From: Anaerolineaceae bacterium
GTDB taxonomy: Bacteria > Chloroflexota > Anaerolineae > Aggregatilineales > Phototrophicaceae
DNA length: 64,000 bases
Assembly (NCBI GenBank): GCA_020634135.1
Contig: JACKCG010000002.1
Span: 372,001-436,000, forward strand
Direction of reading: 5' to 3'
Made by a program: the position numbers and the translations under genes. The notes under the pieces are model-generated. The model was not told the origin of the DNA. It did no database searches and worked only from the letters and a program-made list of their open reading frames with translations. Shown here in pieces: positions 17,131-24,391 of the stretch (positions are counted from its first letter, which is position 1; the number at the start of each line of letters is the position of its first letter).

Positions 17131-18182
17131 GCCTTCACCTCCGCTGGCTCCGTGCGCTGGCTGCGGCGGTAGAGTTCGTTGAAGGTTTCTACCGGTGTGA
17201 TATGCACCAGGCAGGCCTGGGCGCAGCGGCCACAGCCGACACAGCCCACCATGCCGAAGGCTTCATACTGGTATTTGCCTTTGCGTAAAAAGCGGTGGCG
17301 CTGGCGCAGGGCACGTTTGGAGCGGAAGTTATGCCCACCGGCCACCAGCGCGAATTCTTCAACCTGGCATGAATCCCAGGTGCGGATACGTTTACCGTTC
17401 TTCAGGGTTAAGTCTACCGTGTCACTGACATCGAAGCAGTAGCAGGTGGGGCAGACTTTGGTGCACATCCCGCACGCCAGGCAGCGATCCCCTAATTCAT
17501 TCCAGTAGCTGCTCTTCTGGCTCAGGTTGAGGATGTCAGGCAGTTCAGTCACGTCAAAATCCAGCCGGTACGAGAAACGCGGCCATTTTTCGGTCAGCAC
17601 CCGGCTGAGAAGCTGATAATCATCATCGCTGGCATCCCATACCTGATCGAATCCTTCCAGCAACTTCTCGCCTTTTTCCGATCCGATATCCACTGTATAG
17701 GCTGTTCCCAGGTCGGTGAGGTGCAGGTCGAATTCTTCCGGGACGGTCAATGTTCCCATGCTCTTGCAAAACGAGTGTTCCATACACGGCTTCAGACACT
17801 CGATGCTCACCAGGTAGGTGTTGGCACGATGGGTCTGGTAGTGCTGGTCGGCGTACCCGTTATTATGGACGTGATCCAGCAGACGGATCGCGTGCATGTC
17901 ACAGGTGTGTACCCCCAGGATCACTGTTGGTTCGACTTTGATATTTGCTTCGATTCGCATCCCGCTGTTCTGGAAGTTGAACAAGACTTCACGAGGGGGC
18001 AGCAGGTATTGCTTGGGAGGGAGGACGGATGTCGGATAGTCCAGTGCCAGGTCAGCCGGATCGTTGATTTCGGCAAAAACGTACTGTCCATGCCGGGGCT
18101 GAGGGCCGACCACCCGATAATCAGCACGGAGGCGGTTCACCCAATCCGCCAGCGCCGATTTTGGCATGATCTTGAAACCCAT
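17127..18182 (-). CDS. hydB: Hydrogenase beta subunit, 4Fe-4S dicluster protein
   Basis: A protein of about 351 residues related to sulfhydrogenase beta and anaerobic sulfite reductase subunit A. Two C-terminal ferredoxin-type clusters are visible: CLACGMCTKVCPTCYCF and CVGCGRCAQACLV. The central region carries more cysteines (HTCDMHAIR, ECLKPCMEHSFC). It is the electron wire to or from external carriers. In sulfhydrogenases beta and gamma together reduce sulfur. The ATG at 18182 follows GGAG at 10 nt, and an ATG at 18224 would overlap the operator region. It is first in the operon and has its own promoter and palindromic site. Confidence 0.88.
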   Translation of the reverse strand: MGFKIMPKSALADWVNRLRADYRVVGPQPRHGQYVFAEINDPADLALDYPTSVLPPKQYLLPPREVLFNFQNSGMRIEANIKVEPTVILGVHTCDMHAIRLLDHVHNNGYADQHYQTHRANTYLVSIECLKPCMEHSFCKSMGTLTVPEEFDLHLTDLGTAYTVDIGSEKGEKLLEGFDQVWDASDDDYQLLSRVLTEKWPRFSYRLDFDVTELPDILNLSQKSSYWNELGDRCLACGMCTKVCPTCYCFDVSDTVDLTLKNGKRIRTWDSCQVEEFALVAGGHNFRSKRALRQRHRFLRKGKYQYEAFGMVGCVGCGRCAQACLVHITPVETFNELYRRSQRTEPAEVKA

Positions 18183-18209
18183 ATAGCGTTTGCTCCAATC
18201 GCAACTGTT

Positions 18210-18225
18210 TGTGAAAAAAATCACA
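18210..18225. promoter_or_regulatory. CRP/FNR-family palindrome before the hydrogenase operon
   Basis: TGTGAAAAAAATCACA is a perfect TGTGA-N6-TCACA palindrome, the classic CRP-superfamily half-sites. It lies about 28 nt upstream of the chosen ATG and just downstream of the predicted transcription start (about 18228), a position more typical of repression than activation. Confidence 0.6.
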
Positions 18226-18234
18226 TTCTTGATT

Positions 18235-18262
18235 ATTGTACGCTATTTGGGACCATTGTCTA
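18235..18262 (-). promoter_or_regulatory. Promoter of the hydrogenase operon
   Basis: On the minus strand TAGACA (18262-18257) and TACAAT (18240-18235) are separated by 16 bp. Each differs from the sigma-70 consensus at one position. The predicted start site is near 18228, immediately before the TGTGA-N6-TCACA palindrome. Confidence 0.6.
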
Positions 18263-18395
18263 TATGATGGTTTTCATACAAAAACGGTGACAACCAGCGA
18301 TAAAACGGCTGGCCGTTAGCCCGCGTGGACATTGGCGGCGCATGAAAGTAAATTGACGAACTGACAGCTCCTGTCTTGTGTGACCGGCTAACGAG

Positions 18396-19580
18396 CTATT
18401 GCACCGGAAACGAATCGCCCAGCAACGTTTCTAAGTAAGGTGTGACATCCCAGAAGGTTCTGAGTGCCTGGTATTCAGCCAGGAACGCCGGGTCGCCAGG
18501 GGGGGTGCGTTTGACGGCACGGATCATCAGATTGCGGTCGGTGTGTTCGCTGGAAACGAATTCCACCACGTCGGTTTTGTAGCCCATAATCCGCAGAATC
18601 AGCGCCCGGAAGCTATCGGTCAGGATGTCCACCATGCGTTTTTTGAGGATGCCATGCCGCATAACCGGGCGGAACGGATCAATGCCGTTTTCAAGCTGTT
18701 GATGCAGGTGGTGATGACAGCAGGGGACGGCCAGAATCAGCCCGGCACCCCAGCGAATACCCTGTAAAAGTGCCTCATCGGTGGCGGTGTCGCAGGCGTG
18801 CAGCGCCAGCACAATATCGGGCGGGGTTGACGGCACGTAGTCAATAATCGGGGCATTGTAAAAGCATACGTCCGGCGTGTTGAGTTCCAGGCTGTAGGCT
18901 GTACTCTTTTCGATCAGTCCGGCATTGGTATCTATCCCGTCCATGTGCGCCGGAATGCCGCGAATGTCGTTGATATAGTGATAGGCGGCGAACGTCAGGT
19001 AGGACGAACCGCAGCCGCAGTCCAGGATGTTAATAGGTGAATGGTCAAAACCATTGAGCGCCCCGGTGTGATCGAGCAGTTTGAGAAACTCATTGATCTG
19101 GGTGAATTTGCCCTGCATGTTAGCCTTCACCGAGCCATCGGCATTCATAATGCCGACAGCCTGCATGAACGGGTCGGGCTGCCCGGCGGGAATCGGCAGG
19201 GCTTTGCTGGCGTCGTGGGTGAGGTCGGGCGCGGGCGCGCTGGGCAGGTGGCGGTGGATAATGGCTTTCCCTTTTTTGGTGATCTGGAAGTCAAAATCGG
19301 CATCGGTGGTGCGTACCTGGATGCTGCTGTAAGGAATCCCCAGGATCGCATCAAGTTCAATCTCGGCGGCTTCCCCGGTGAAGTTCTTGGAGATGTCCTG
19401 TCTGGCGTCAAGGCGCGAGACCTGCAAATGCCAGCGGTCTTTAATCAGGATAGGGCGGGCGGTAATCATGCGCCAGGGGACGGGTTCGCCGCGCACCTTG
19501 CCTTTTAGTGTGAGTGAGATAAATGAGTCGTCCCCCAGGACAATCCGTTTAATCGTTTCGCGGTAGTCTTCAGTTGGCAT
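18396..19580 (-). CDS. SAM-dependent methyltransferase (Methyltransf_32-like)
   Basis: A 394-residue protein whose second half is a class I methyltransferase. The SAM-binding motif is ILDCGCGSSYLTFAAY near residue 208, followed by GIDTNAGLIEKS. LALHACDTATDEALL and VPCCHHHLH are hallmarks of the PF13679 group, which includes RNA and glutathione S-transferase C-terminal-type methyltransferases. The first 150 residues are a separate, less conserved domain containing a cluster of charged residues. It stands alone and is divergent from endonuclease V. The target is unknown, with RNA or a small molecule possible. Confidence 0.8.
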   Translation of the reverse strand: MPTEDYRETIKRIVLGDDSFISLTLKGKVRGEPVPWRMITARPILIKDRWHLQVSRLDARQDISKNFTGEAAEIELDAILGIPYSSIQVRTTDADFDFQITKKGKAIIHRHLPSAPAPDLTHDASKALPIPAGQPDPFMQAVGIMNADGSVKANMQGKFTQINEFLKLLDHTGALNGFDHSPINILDCGCGSSYLTFAAYHYINDIRGIPAHMDGIDTNAGLIEKSTAYSLELNTPDVCFYNAPIIDYVPSTPPDIVLALHACDTATDEALLQGIRWGAGLILAVPCCHHHLHQQLENGIDPFRPVMRHGILKKRMVDILTDSFRALILRIMGYKTDVVEFVSSEHTDRNLMIRAVKRTPPGDPAFLAEYQALRTFWDVTPYLETLLGDSFPVQ

Positions 19581-19602
19581 GTAGGGTTGTCTGTACCTGG
19601 TT

Positions 19603-19628
19603 TTGCGTGCTTGTATGGTGATTATAAT
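19603..19628 (+). promoter_or_regulatory. Possible promoter for endonuclease V
   Basis: A perfect TATAAT lies at 19623-19628, with a loosely matching TTGCGT at 19603-19608 (spacer only 14 bp). If it is used, transcription would begin near 19635, which argues for the downstream ATG at 19667. Confidence 0.35.
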
Positions 19629-19666
19629 ATAAGATGACTCGCCAAGCAGGAGAGGAATTCATCCCC

Positions 19667-20326
19667 ATGCGTCTCGAACACCACCATAACTGGGACATTA
19701 CACCGAGCGAAGCCATCGCGCTGCAAAAAACGCTGGCCGCCGAAGTCATCCATGACCGCCCGATTGACCTGGATTCCGTGCGATTGGTGGCGGGCGTGGA
19801 TGTGAGCGTGAAGAACAATGTCTCCCGCGCGGCGGTGGTCGTGCTGACCTTCCCCGGCCTGGAAATCGTGGAGACCGTTCTGGCGACACAACCGACACCC
19901 TTCCCGTACATCCCCGGCCTGCTCAGTTTCCGCGAGGGGCCGGTGCTGGTGGAAGCGTTCAGCAAGCTGCAACACGAACCGGATGCCTTCATCTTCGACG
20001 GCATGGGGCGCATCCACCCGCGCCGCATCGGTATCGCCTCGCACCTGGGATTATGGTTGGGGCGGCCTACGATTGGCTGCGGCAAAACCCACTTTATCGG
20101 GGACTACGATGAACCGGGAAGCGAACAGGGCGCGGCCAGCCCCCTGACTGACAAAGGTGAGCGATTAGGGGTGGTGCTGCGGACACGGGCGAACGTCAAG
20201 CCGGTGTATATCTCCCCCGGCCACCTGGCGGACATCCCTACGGCGACAGAACTGGCGCTGCGCTGCGTGACCCGTTACCGCCTGCCCGAACCGATTCGCG
20301 CCGCGCACCATGCCGCCGGGCTGTAG
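19667..20326 (+). CDS. nfi: Endonuclease V (deoxyinosine 3' endonuclease)
   Basis: A 219-residue repair nuclease that cuts one bond 3' to deoxyinosine arising from adenine deamination. Family landmarks are GVDVSV (catalytic Asp), YIPGLLSFREGP (DNA-strand wedge), DGMGRIHPRRIGIASHLG (catalytic acidic and His residues) and a C-terminal YISPGH. The length is normal. ATG 19667 is preferred because it follows an AGGAGAGG ribosome-binding site and lies downstream of the likely promoter. An in-frame ATG at 19634 would add 11 residues. It is convergent with the next gene, and their stop codons are one base apart. Confidence 0.93.
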   Translation: MRLEHHHNWDITPSEAIALQKTLAAEVIHDRPIDLDSVRLVAGVDVSVKNNVSRAAVVVLTFPGLEIVETVLATQPTPFPYIPGLLSFREGPVLVEAFSKLQHEPDAFIFDGMGRIHPRRIGIASHLGLWLGRPTIGCGKTHFIGDYDEPGSEQGAASPLTDKGERLGVVLRTRANVKPVYISPGHLADIPTATELALRCVTRYRLPEPIRAAHHAAGL

Positions 20327-20327
20327 A

Positions 20328-20852
20328 TTACCGTTTGCCCCACCAGTACAGCAAAGTGCTGCCATCGGTGAAGCCCAGGGGCAGGAATGCCCCCAGGCCG
20401 AACACGAAGAAATTATCGAAAGCGAAGAAAGCCAGTAACCACCATAGCACGCCCCCGCTGCCGAGCAGGAGCGTGATAATCCCGGCAACAGCGCCCACGA
20501 GGATGCTGAATGCCGGGCCACCCAGCGCCCGCCGGATATGCACCGCAGCGGGGAGTTCCGGCTCATTACGCGGGTAAATGGACATAGCCAGCAGCGTCCA
20601 GTAGCGCACGCCGATCATCGGGTAGCCGGTGGCGCTGGCTGCGTAGCTGTGGCCGTACTGGTGGATGAACTCGCCCACGAAATGCAGAGCAGCGGCGGCT
20701 AACCCGCCTAGCACCGCCTCCAGAACGGGGAATCGCAGCACAAAAAGGCCAACCCCGGCCAAAACTACCCAGAGCGCCAGTCCCCACAGCGGCACCGAGG
20801 GTGCAGCAGTGACTTCCAGCCCAGCGATGCGTCCGACTTTGCGGCTAGCCAT
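20328..20852 (-). CDS. M50-like membrane protein with altered HExxH motif
   Basis: A 174-residue protein with four or five membrane helices that resembles site-2-type (M50) peptidases. The segment FIHQYGHSYAA aligns with HELGHALAA, keeping both histidines but carrying Gln where the catalytic Glu should be. The second metal-ligand motif survives as LPLGFTDGSTLLY, with its Asp. The ATG at 20852 is chosen because it follows TAGGAG at 7 nt. It lies 10 bp after the M23 peptidase gene on the same strand, so the two may form one transcript. It may be an inactive scaffold, or a member of a divergent active subfamily. Confidence 0.7.
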   Translation of the reverse strand: MASRKVGRIAGLEVTAAPSVPLWGLALWVVLAGVGLFVLRFPVLEAVLGGLAAAALHFVGEFIHQYGHSYAASATGYPMIGVRYWTLLAMSIYPRNEPELPAAVHIRRALGGPAFSILVGAVAGIITLLLGSGGVLWWLLAFFAFDNFFVFGLGAFLPLGFTDGSTLLYWWGKR

Positions 20853-20862
20853 GTGTTCGCTC

Positions 20863-22146
20863 CTAAAATCCGATGGTCGCGGTAGGGTCTTGCGGTGTCT
20901 GGCCGTAACGAATCTCAAAGTGCAGGTGCGGCCCGGACGAGTTCCCGCTGCTGCCCACCATGCCAATCTGTTGGCCTACAGTGACAATCTGGCCGCAGCC
21001 GACGGTAGTCCCGCTCAGATGGCCGTAGAGTGTCAGGAACGGGCCATGTGCCAGCACCACCATGGTCCCATAGCCCCACGAGTTCCATCCATTAAAGATG
21101 ACCACGCCGCTGTTTGCCGCGTAGACTGGTGTCCCTGTCGGCGCTGCCAGGTCAACCCCGGTATGCCATGAGGTAAAGCCCCGTACCCAGGTATAACTAT
21201 TGAGAGGTCGTGCCCAATACGCTCCGCCGCCTGGGTTCGCTACTGCGCCGCAGCTGCCTGGTTGGCCGGGGGCGAACTGGGTGACAAAGCCACTGGATGT
21301 GCCGCCGTTGCCGCCATCATCGGTTACGATACCTGGATTCCAGGTGATTTCTTCTGCCTGACCACCAGGGATGACGACCCATGTCCCACTTGGCAGAATT
21401 GTATCCAGGTCGTATCCCGCCAACACACCGTTAAACTCTGAATCCAGGATAGTATAGGGGTCCGCCACTCTGTATGCATCAGCCAGGTCTTGCACTGTTC
21501 TGCTGCCGATAGCTTGTACATACACTCCATCTACCGGCAGAATGTTGATCTGGTCACCGGGACTCAGCACACGGATAATACTGCGGGAATTCGCCCAGGC
21601 GATAGACTCCGGTTCAAGGCCGAAACGCTCCGCAATCGAGTAAATTGAGTCGCCTTTAATGGCCTCATACTGGATAACCTCATTACGGGGGCGATCCGGC
21701 ACGGTAGTAAATGGCTCATACACGTTCCGCACGATCTGGAACGGTGCGGTGTCGCGCAGTGATTGTAAGGGTTGGCTCAACAGAGTCGTGACCTGTTCCG
21801 GGCTGATCGTCGGTGGGAGCAGTTCGCCGGGGTTCACGGCAGTAGCTTGCAGTACAGTCTCAGCAGTCGGCAGGTCGGCCACAGCGGTGGACTGCTGTGT
21901 CACTTGCTGCTGGGGGATGGGTTCGGGTTCAGGTGTGCCGGCTGGAGAGAGCAGCAGGAGTGTGGTTGCGATAGTCAGCACAGCAGCGACTACCAGGCTG
22001 GCAAACCCGGCCAGTCGTCGCCATCCGGGGAGTGTTTCCTCGGCAGCGCCGCCCAGGTCTACCGGTTGCATCGAGAGTGATGGATTGGTATCGGCCAGGG
22101 GGTCTATCGGTGGTTCGTCTAGCCACGTCTGTTCTTGATCGGTCAT
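20863..22146 (-). CDS. LysM and M23 peptidase (cell-wall endopeptidase)
   Basis: A 427-residue protein with one N-terminal membrane helix (about residues 45-68) and an extracytoplasmic part. At least one LysM module (YEAIKGDSIYSIAERFGL to about residue 205) binds peptidoglycan, and a second, weaker module follows. The C-terminal M23 zinc peptidase (about 310-425) shows HTGVDLAAPTGTPV, LYGHLS and GPHLHFEIR, which contain all expected metal ligands. It probably cuts peptide cross-links during growth or acts as a LytM-type activator. The ATG follows a GTGAGG ribosome-binding site. It lies 10 bp upstream of the M50-like gene. Confidence 0.9.
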   Translation of the reverse strand: MTDQEQTWLDEPPIDPLADTNPSLSMQPVDLGGAAEETLPGWRRLAGFASLVVAAVLTIATTLLLLSPAGTPEPEPIPQQQVTQQSTAVADLPTAETVLQATAVNPGELLPPTISPEQVTTLLSQPLQSLRDTAPFQIVRNVYEPFTTVPDRPRNEVIQYEAIKGDSIYSIAERFGLEPESIAWANSRSIIRVLSPGDQINILPVDGVYVQAIGSRTVQDLADAYRVADPYTILDSEFNGVLAGYDLDTILPSGTWVVIPGGQAEEITWNPGIVTDDGGNGGTSSGFVTQFAPGQPGSCGAVANPGGGAYWARPLNSYTWVRGFTSWHTGVDLAAPTGTPVYAANSGVVIFNGWNSWGYGTMVVLAHGPFLTLYGHLSGTTVGCGQIVTVGQQIGMVGSSGNSSGPHLHFEIRYGQTPQDPTATIGF

Positions 22147-22283
22147 GTTTTAAACCTCACACTCAACGAATATTCCCCCCACGAGGCCGAATCCTATACT
22201 ACCCGGCGGCGGATGGCAAGAGAGAAGGGGTTTTTATCGTTGTGGCAGGGGAAACGCGACGGTGAAAAGGGGGTGAATCAGAC

Positions 22284-22306
22284 GGGGAGCGTACCAGACG
22301 CCCCCC
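22284..22306 (-). terminator. Hairpin after the NrfD-type gene
   Basis: A 9-bp stem (GGGGGGCGT pairing with ACGCTCCCC, one G-U pair) with a 5-nt loop lies about 30 bp after the stop of the NrfD gene on the minus strand. No T run follows, so termination is only possible, not proven. Confidence 0.4.
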
Positions 22307-22337
22307 GCAGTTGAATCTTGAAACCTGGCTACCGGTG

Positions 22338-23588
22338 TTATCCGGTTTCGGGAATGGTTCCCTCTATCGGGACGGGTTGGGCTGCGGTCACAGCCTCCGG
22401 CACAGCTTCCCCTTTATAAGCTGGGAAGTAGCGCATCCCCAGGCTGAAAAGCAGGGTGAGGATGGCAACCACCATCGCCGCTGTTGCCCATTCTGTCCAG
22501 GCAGGTGTGTAGGCCGTAATCAGGGGATCGGTCACGGCTGGATTTTCCGCCAATGGCTGTGTAAAGGCCAGCAGAGTCGTATGCCAGCGGTTGGCAATCA
22601 GCCCGGCCATCACCAGCCCGCTGCCGATCAGCAGCAGCATAACGCTCTGGCGCAGACGGGCGCGAATCAGCAGGCTCGCAGCAACTACCCCTCCCAGTAT
22701 CATCTCCCATGTCCAGAAGGACACGGCGAATGGCCCGGCAGTCAGCACATTTTCGGCCTCAGTACGGCCTGGTACATATCCATACGTCCCGGCAGTGGTA
22801 TCCCAGAAGCGCATATACAGGTACAGCAGCAGTACAGCGGCGGCGATCTGTCCAACTTCAAACAGCACCGCATTGGGCACTAACTCCCGTCGTTTGATCC
22901 ATTGGACGATCAAGGTTATGTGGACTGTGAAGGCCATGCCAGCCGCTACCGCTGAGACGATAAACAGCAGTGGCATTGTTGAGCGGAAAAGCGCTGCCCG
23001 TCCGATCACGACACCATAAGTTGCGCCCAGGCTGGATTGATGCAGGAGCGACAGCCCCAGCCCCATAATTGCCAGCACCGGCGCGAAGTGGTGAATGCGG
23101 TGAGCAAAGTTTTGCAGCCATTTGTATTTCGCCAGGAACGGCATTTCAACGGCCATCGGGAATACTTCCAGCAGCAATACGGAGAAGTACAGTGTGATAC
23201 ACATGGTAACTTCCCACAGCATGGAGTGGACGTTCCAGAAGACCCAACCATGCCAGAAGCGGTCAGGTCGTCCAATATCCAGGACCAGTGCCATCAGTGC
23301 GCCGCTATATCCCAACAGGCCGATGAACACCGCTACACGCGCCAGTGGCTTATAGGATTCACGACCTAAGAGGTAGGTGATGGCGGAAATCGAGAACGCG
23401 CCCGCCGCCAGTCCGATGCAGGAGAGATCAAGCGTGATCCATAGCCCCCAGGGGACTCCGTCGCTCAGGCCGGTGACGCCCAGACCTTGCGTGAAGATCA
23501 GGAACACAGCCACCAGGCCGACCCCAATCACCGCCAGCAGAAAGGCTACCCATATCCAGAACGGACTAATACGTCGTAGAGCAGTCAT
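22338..23588 (-). CDS. NrfD/PsrC-type integral membrane quinone-interacting subunit
   Basis: A 416-residue protein with about nine or ten membrane helices of the NrfD/polysulfide-reductase membrane family. It exchanges electrons and protons between the quinone pool and a peripheral iron-sulfur subunit. Typical pieces are GVPWGLWITLDLSCIGLAAGA's short form GLWITLDLSCIGLAAG near residue 43 and DIGRPDRFWHGWVFWN near 103. The ATG at 23588 follows AAAGGAG at 8 nt, so the upstream ATG at 23606 is rejected. It is third in the operon, after the multihaem cytochrome and the ferredoxin, with 14 bp from the latter. No molybdopterin catalytic subunit is encoded nearby. Confidence 0.9.
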   Translation of the reverse strand: MTALRRISPFWIWVAFLLAVIGVGLVAVFLIFTQGLGVTGLSDGVPWGLWITLDLSCIGLAAGAFSISAITYLLGRESYKPLARVAVFIGLLGYSGALMALVLDIGRPDRFWHGWVFWNVHSMLWEVTMCITLYFSVLLLEVFPMAVEMPFLAKYKWLQNFAHRIHHFAPVLAIMGLGLSLLHQSSLGATYGVVIGRAALFRSTMPLLFIVSAVAAGMAFTVHITLIVQWIKRRELVPNAVLFEVGQIAAAVLLLYLYMRFWDTTAGTYGYVPGRTEAENVLTAGPFAVSFWTWEMILGGVVAASLLIRARLRQSVMLLLIGSGLVMAGLIANRWHTTLLAFTQPLAENPAVTDPLITAYTPAWTEWATAAMVVAILTLLFSLGMRYFPAYKGEAVPEAVTAAQPVPIEGTIPETG

Positions 23589-23602
23589 ATTAGGTACTCC
23601 TT

Positions 23603-24391
23603 TCATACCGGCAGCAAATAGAATACACGCGGGTTGGTGCCGACTTCGCTGCGCAGCACAACCGATTGCCGGCCACTAATGGCTTTAGACACCGGGCTGT
23701 TCGGGTCGCGTAAGTCACCGAAGACACGAGCTTCTACCGGGCATATATTGACACACGCAGGGGTTGCTGCCCGGTCAATACCGGGTGTCAGGTTCCGTTC
23801 CTTAGCGGCTTCAATCCGGTGGACGCAGAACGTGCATTTTTCAGCCACCCCGCGAGGCCGCCGTTCGATTTCGGGTGTCCCCCAGGTCGGGACCTGGGGG
23901 TTTACATCGTCTCGTTCGCCCCAATTGAAGACACGAGCGCCGTAAGGACAGGCCACGATACAGTAACGGCAGCCGATACAGCGGTCATAGTCCATTACAA
24001 CCAACCCATCTTCATTATGATAGGTTGCCTGCACCGGACACACATTCACGCAGGGGGCGTTTTCACAGTGCATACAAGGACGGGTGAGGAAGACCGGTTT
24101 TTCGAATGTGTTTTCATCCTTTATCAGGATGTTCCACAGATGACCATCCTGAGTATCGTTGGTCGCCTGGCAAGCATTCACGCAGCGGCGGCAGCCGATA
24201 CATTGCTCCAGGTCAATCGCCATGCTCCAGTATGGGCCATCCGGGTTAGCGCCGTGATGAGCCTGGGCAGCTGGATCATTGTGAGCCAGGAACCAGTGCC
24301 AGACCCAATCAGCGGCGGCAATGCCTACGCCCAACCCAATAGCCAGTCGGGCGAATTCGCGTCGGGTCATTTCACGGGTGAGTTCGCTCAT
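23603..24391 (-). CDS. Four-cluster ferredoxin subunit (HmcB/DmsB/NrfC type)
   Basis: A 262-residue protein that carries electrons between the haem protein and the NrfD subunit. Four cysteine groups match four [4Fe-4S] clusters: CIGCRRCVNACQ, CMHCENAPCVNVCPV, CIGCRYCIVACPYG and a split set, CTFC with CVNICPV. The N-terminus TRREFARLAIGLGVGIAAA looks like a twin-arginine signal or anchor (the pair is Arg-Arg in TRREF), placing it on the outer face. The start overlaps the cytochrome stop by 4 bp (ATGA), showing translational coupling. Confidence 0.9.
   Translation of the reverse strand: MSELTREMTRREFARLAIGLGVGIAAADWVWHWFLAHNDPAAQAHHGANPDGPYWSMAIDLEQCIGCRRCVNACQATNDTQDGHLWNILIKDENTFEKPVFLTRPCMHCENAPCVNVCPVQATYHNEDGLVVMDYDRCIGCRYCIVACPYGARVFNWGERDDVNPQVPTWGTPEIERRPRGVAEKCTFCVHRIEAAKERNLTPGIDRAATPACVNICPVEARVFGDLRDPNSPVSKAISGRQSVVLRSEVGTNPRVFYLLPV

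Noticed and set aside
13635..18262. Nested antisense frames in the hydrogenase genes
   Set aside because: They lack ribosome-binding sites and show codon-shadow composition; the sense genes have intact motifs and overlap in operon style.
19634..19666. Upstream ATG of endonuclease V
   Set aside because: It would put the start at or before the likely transcription start; the ATG at 19667 has a better ribosome-binding site.
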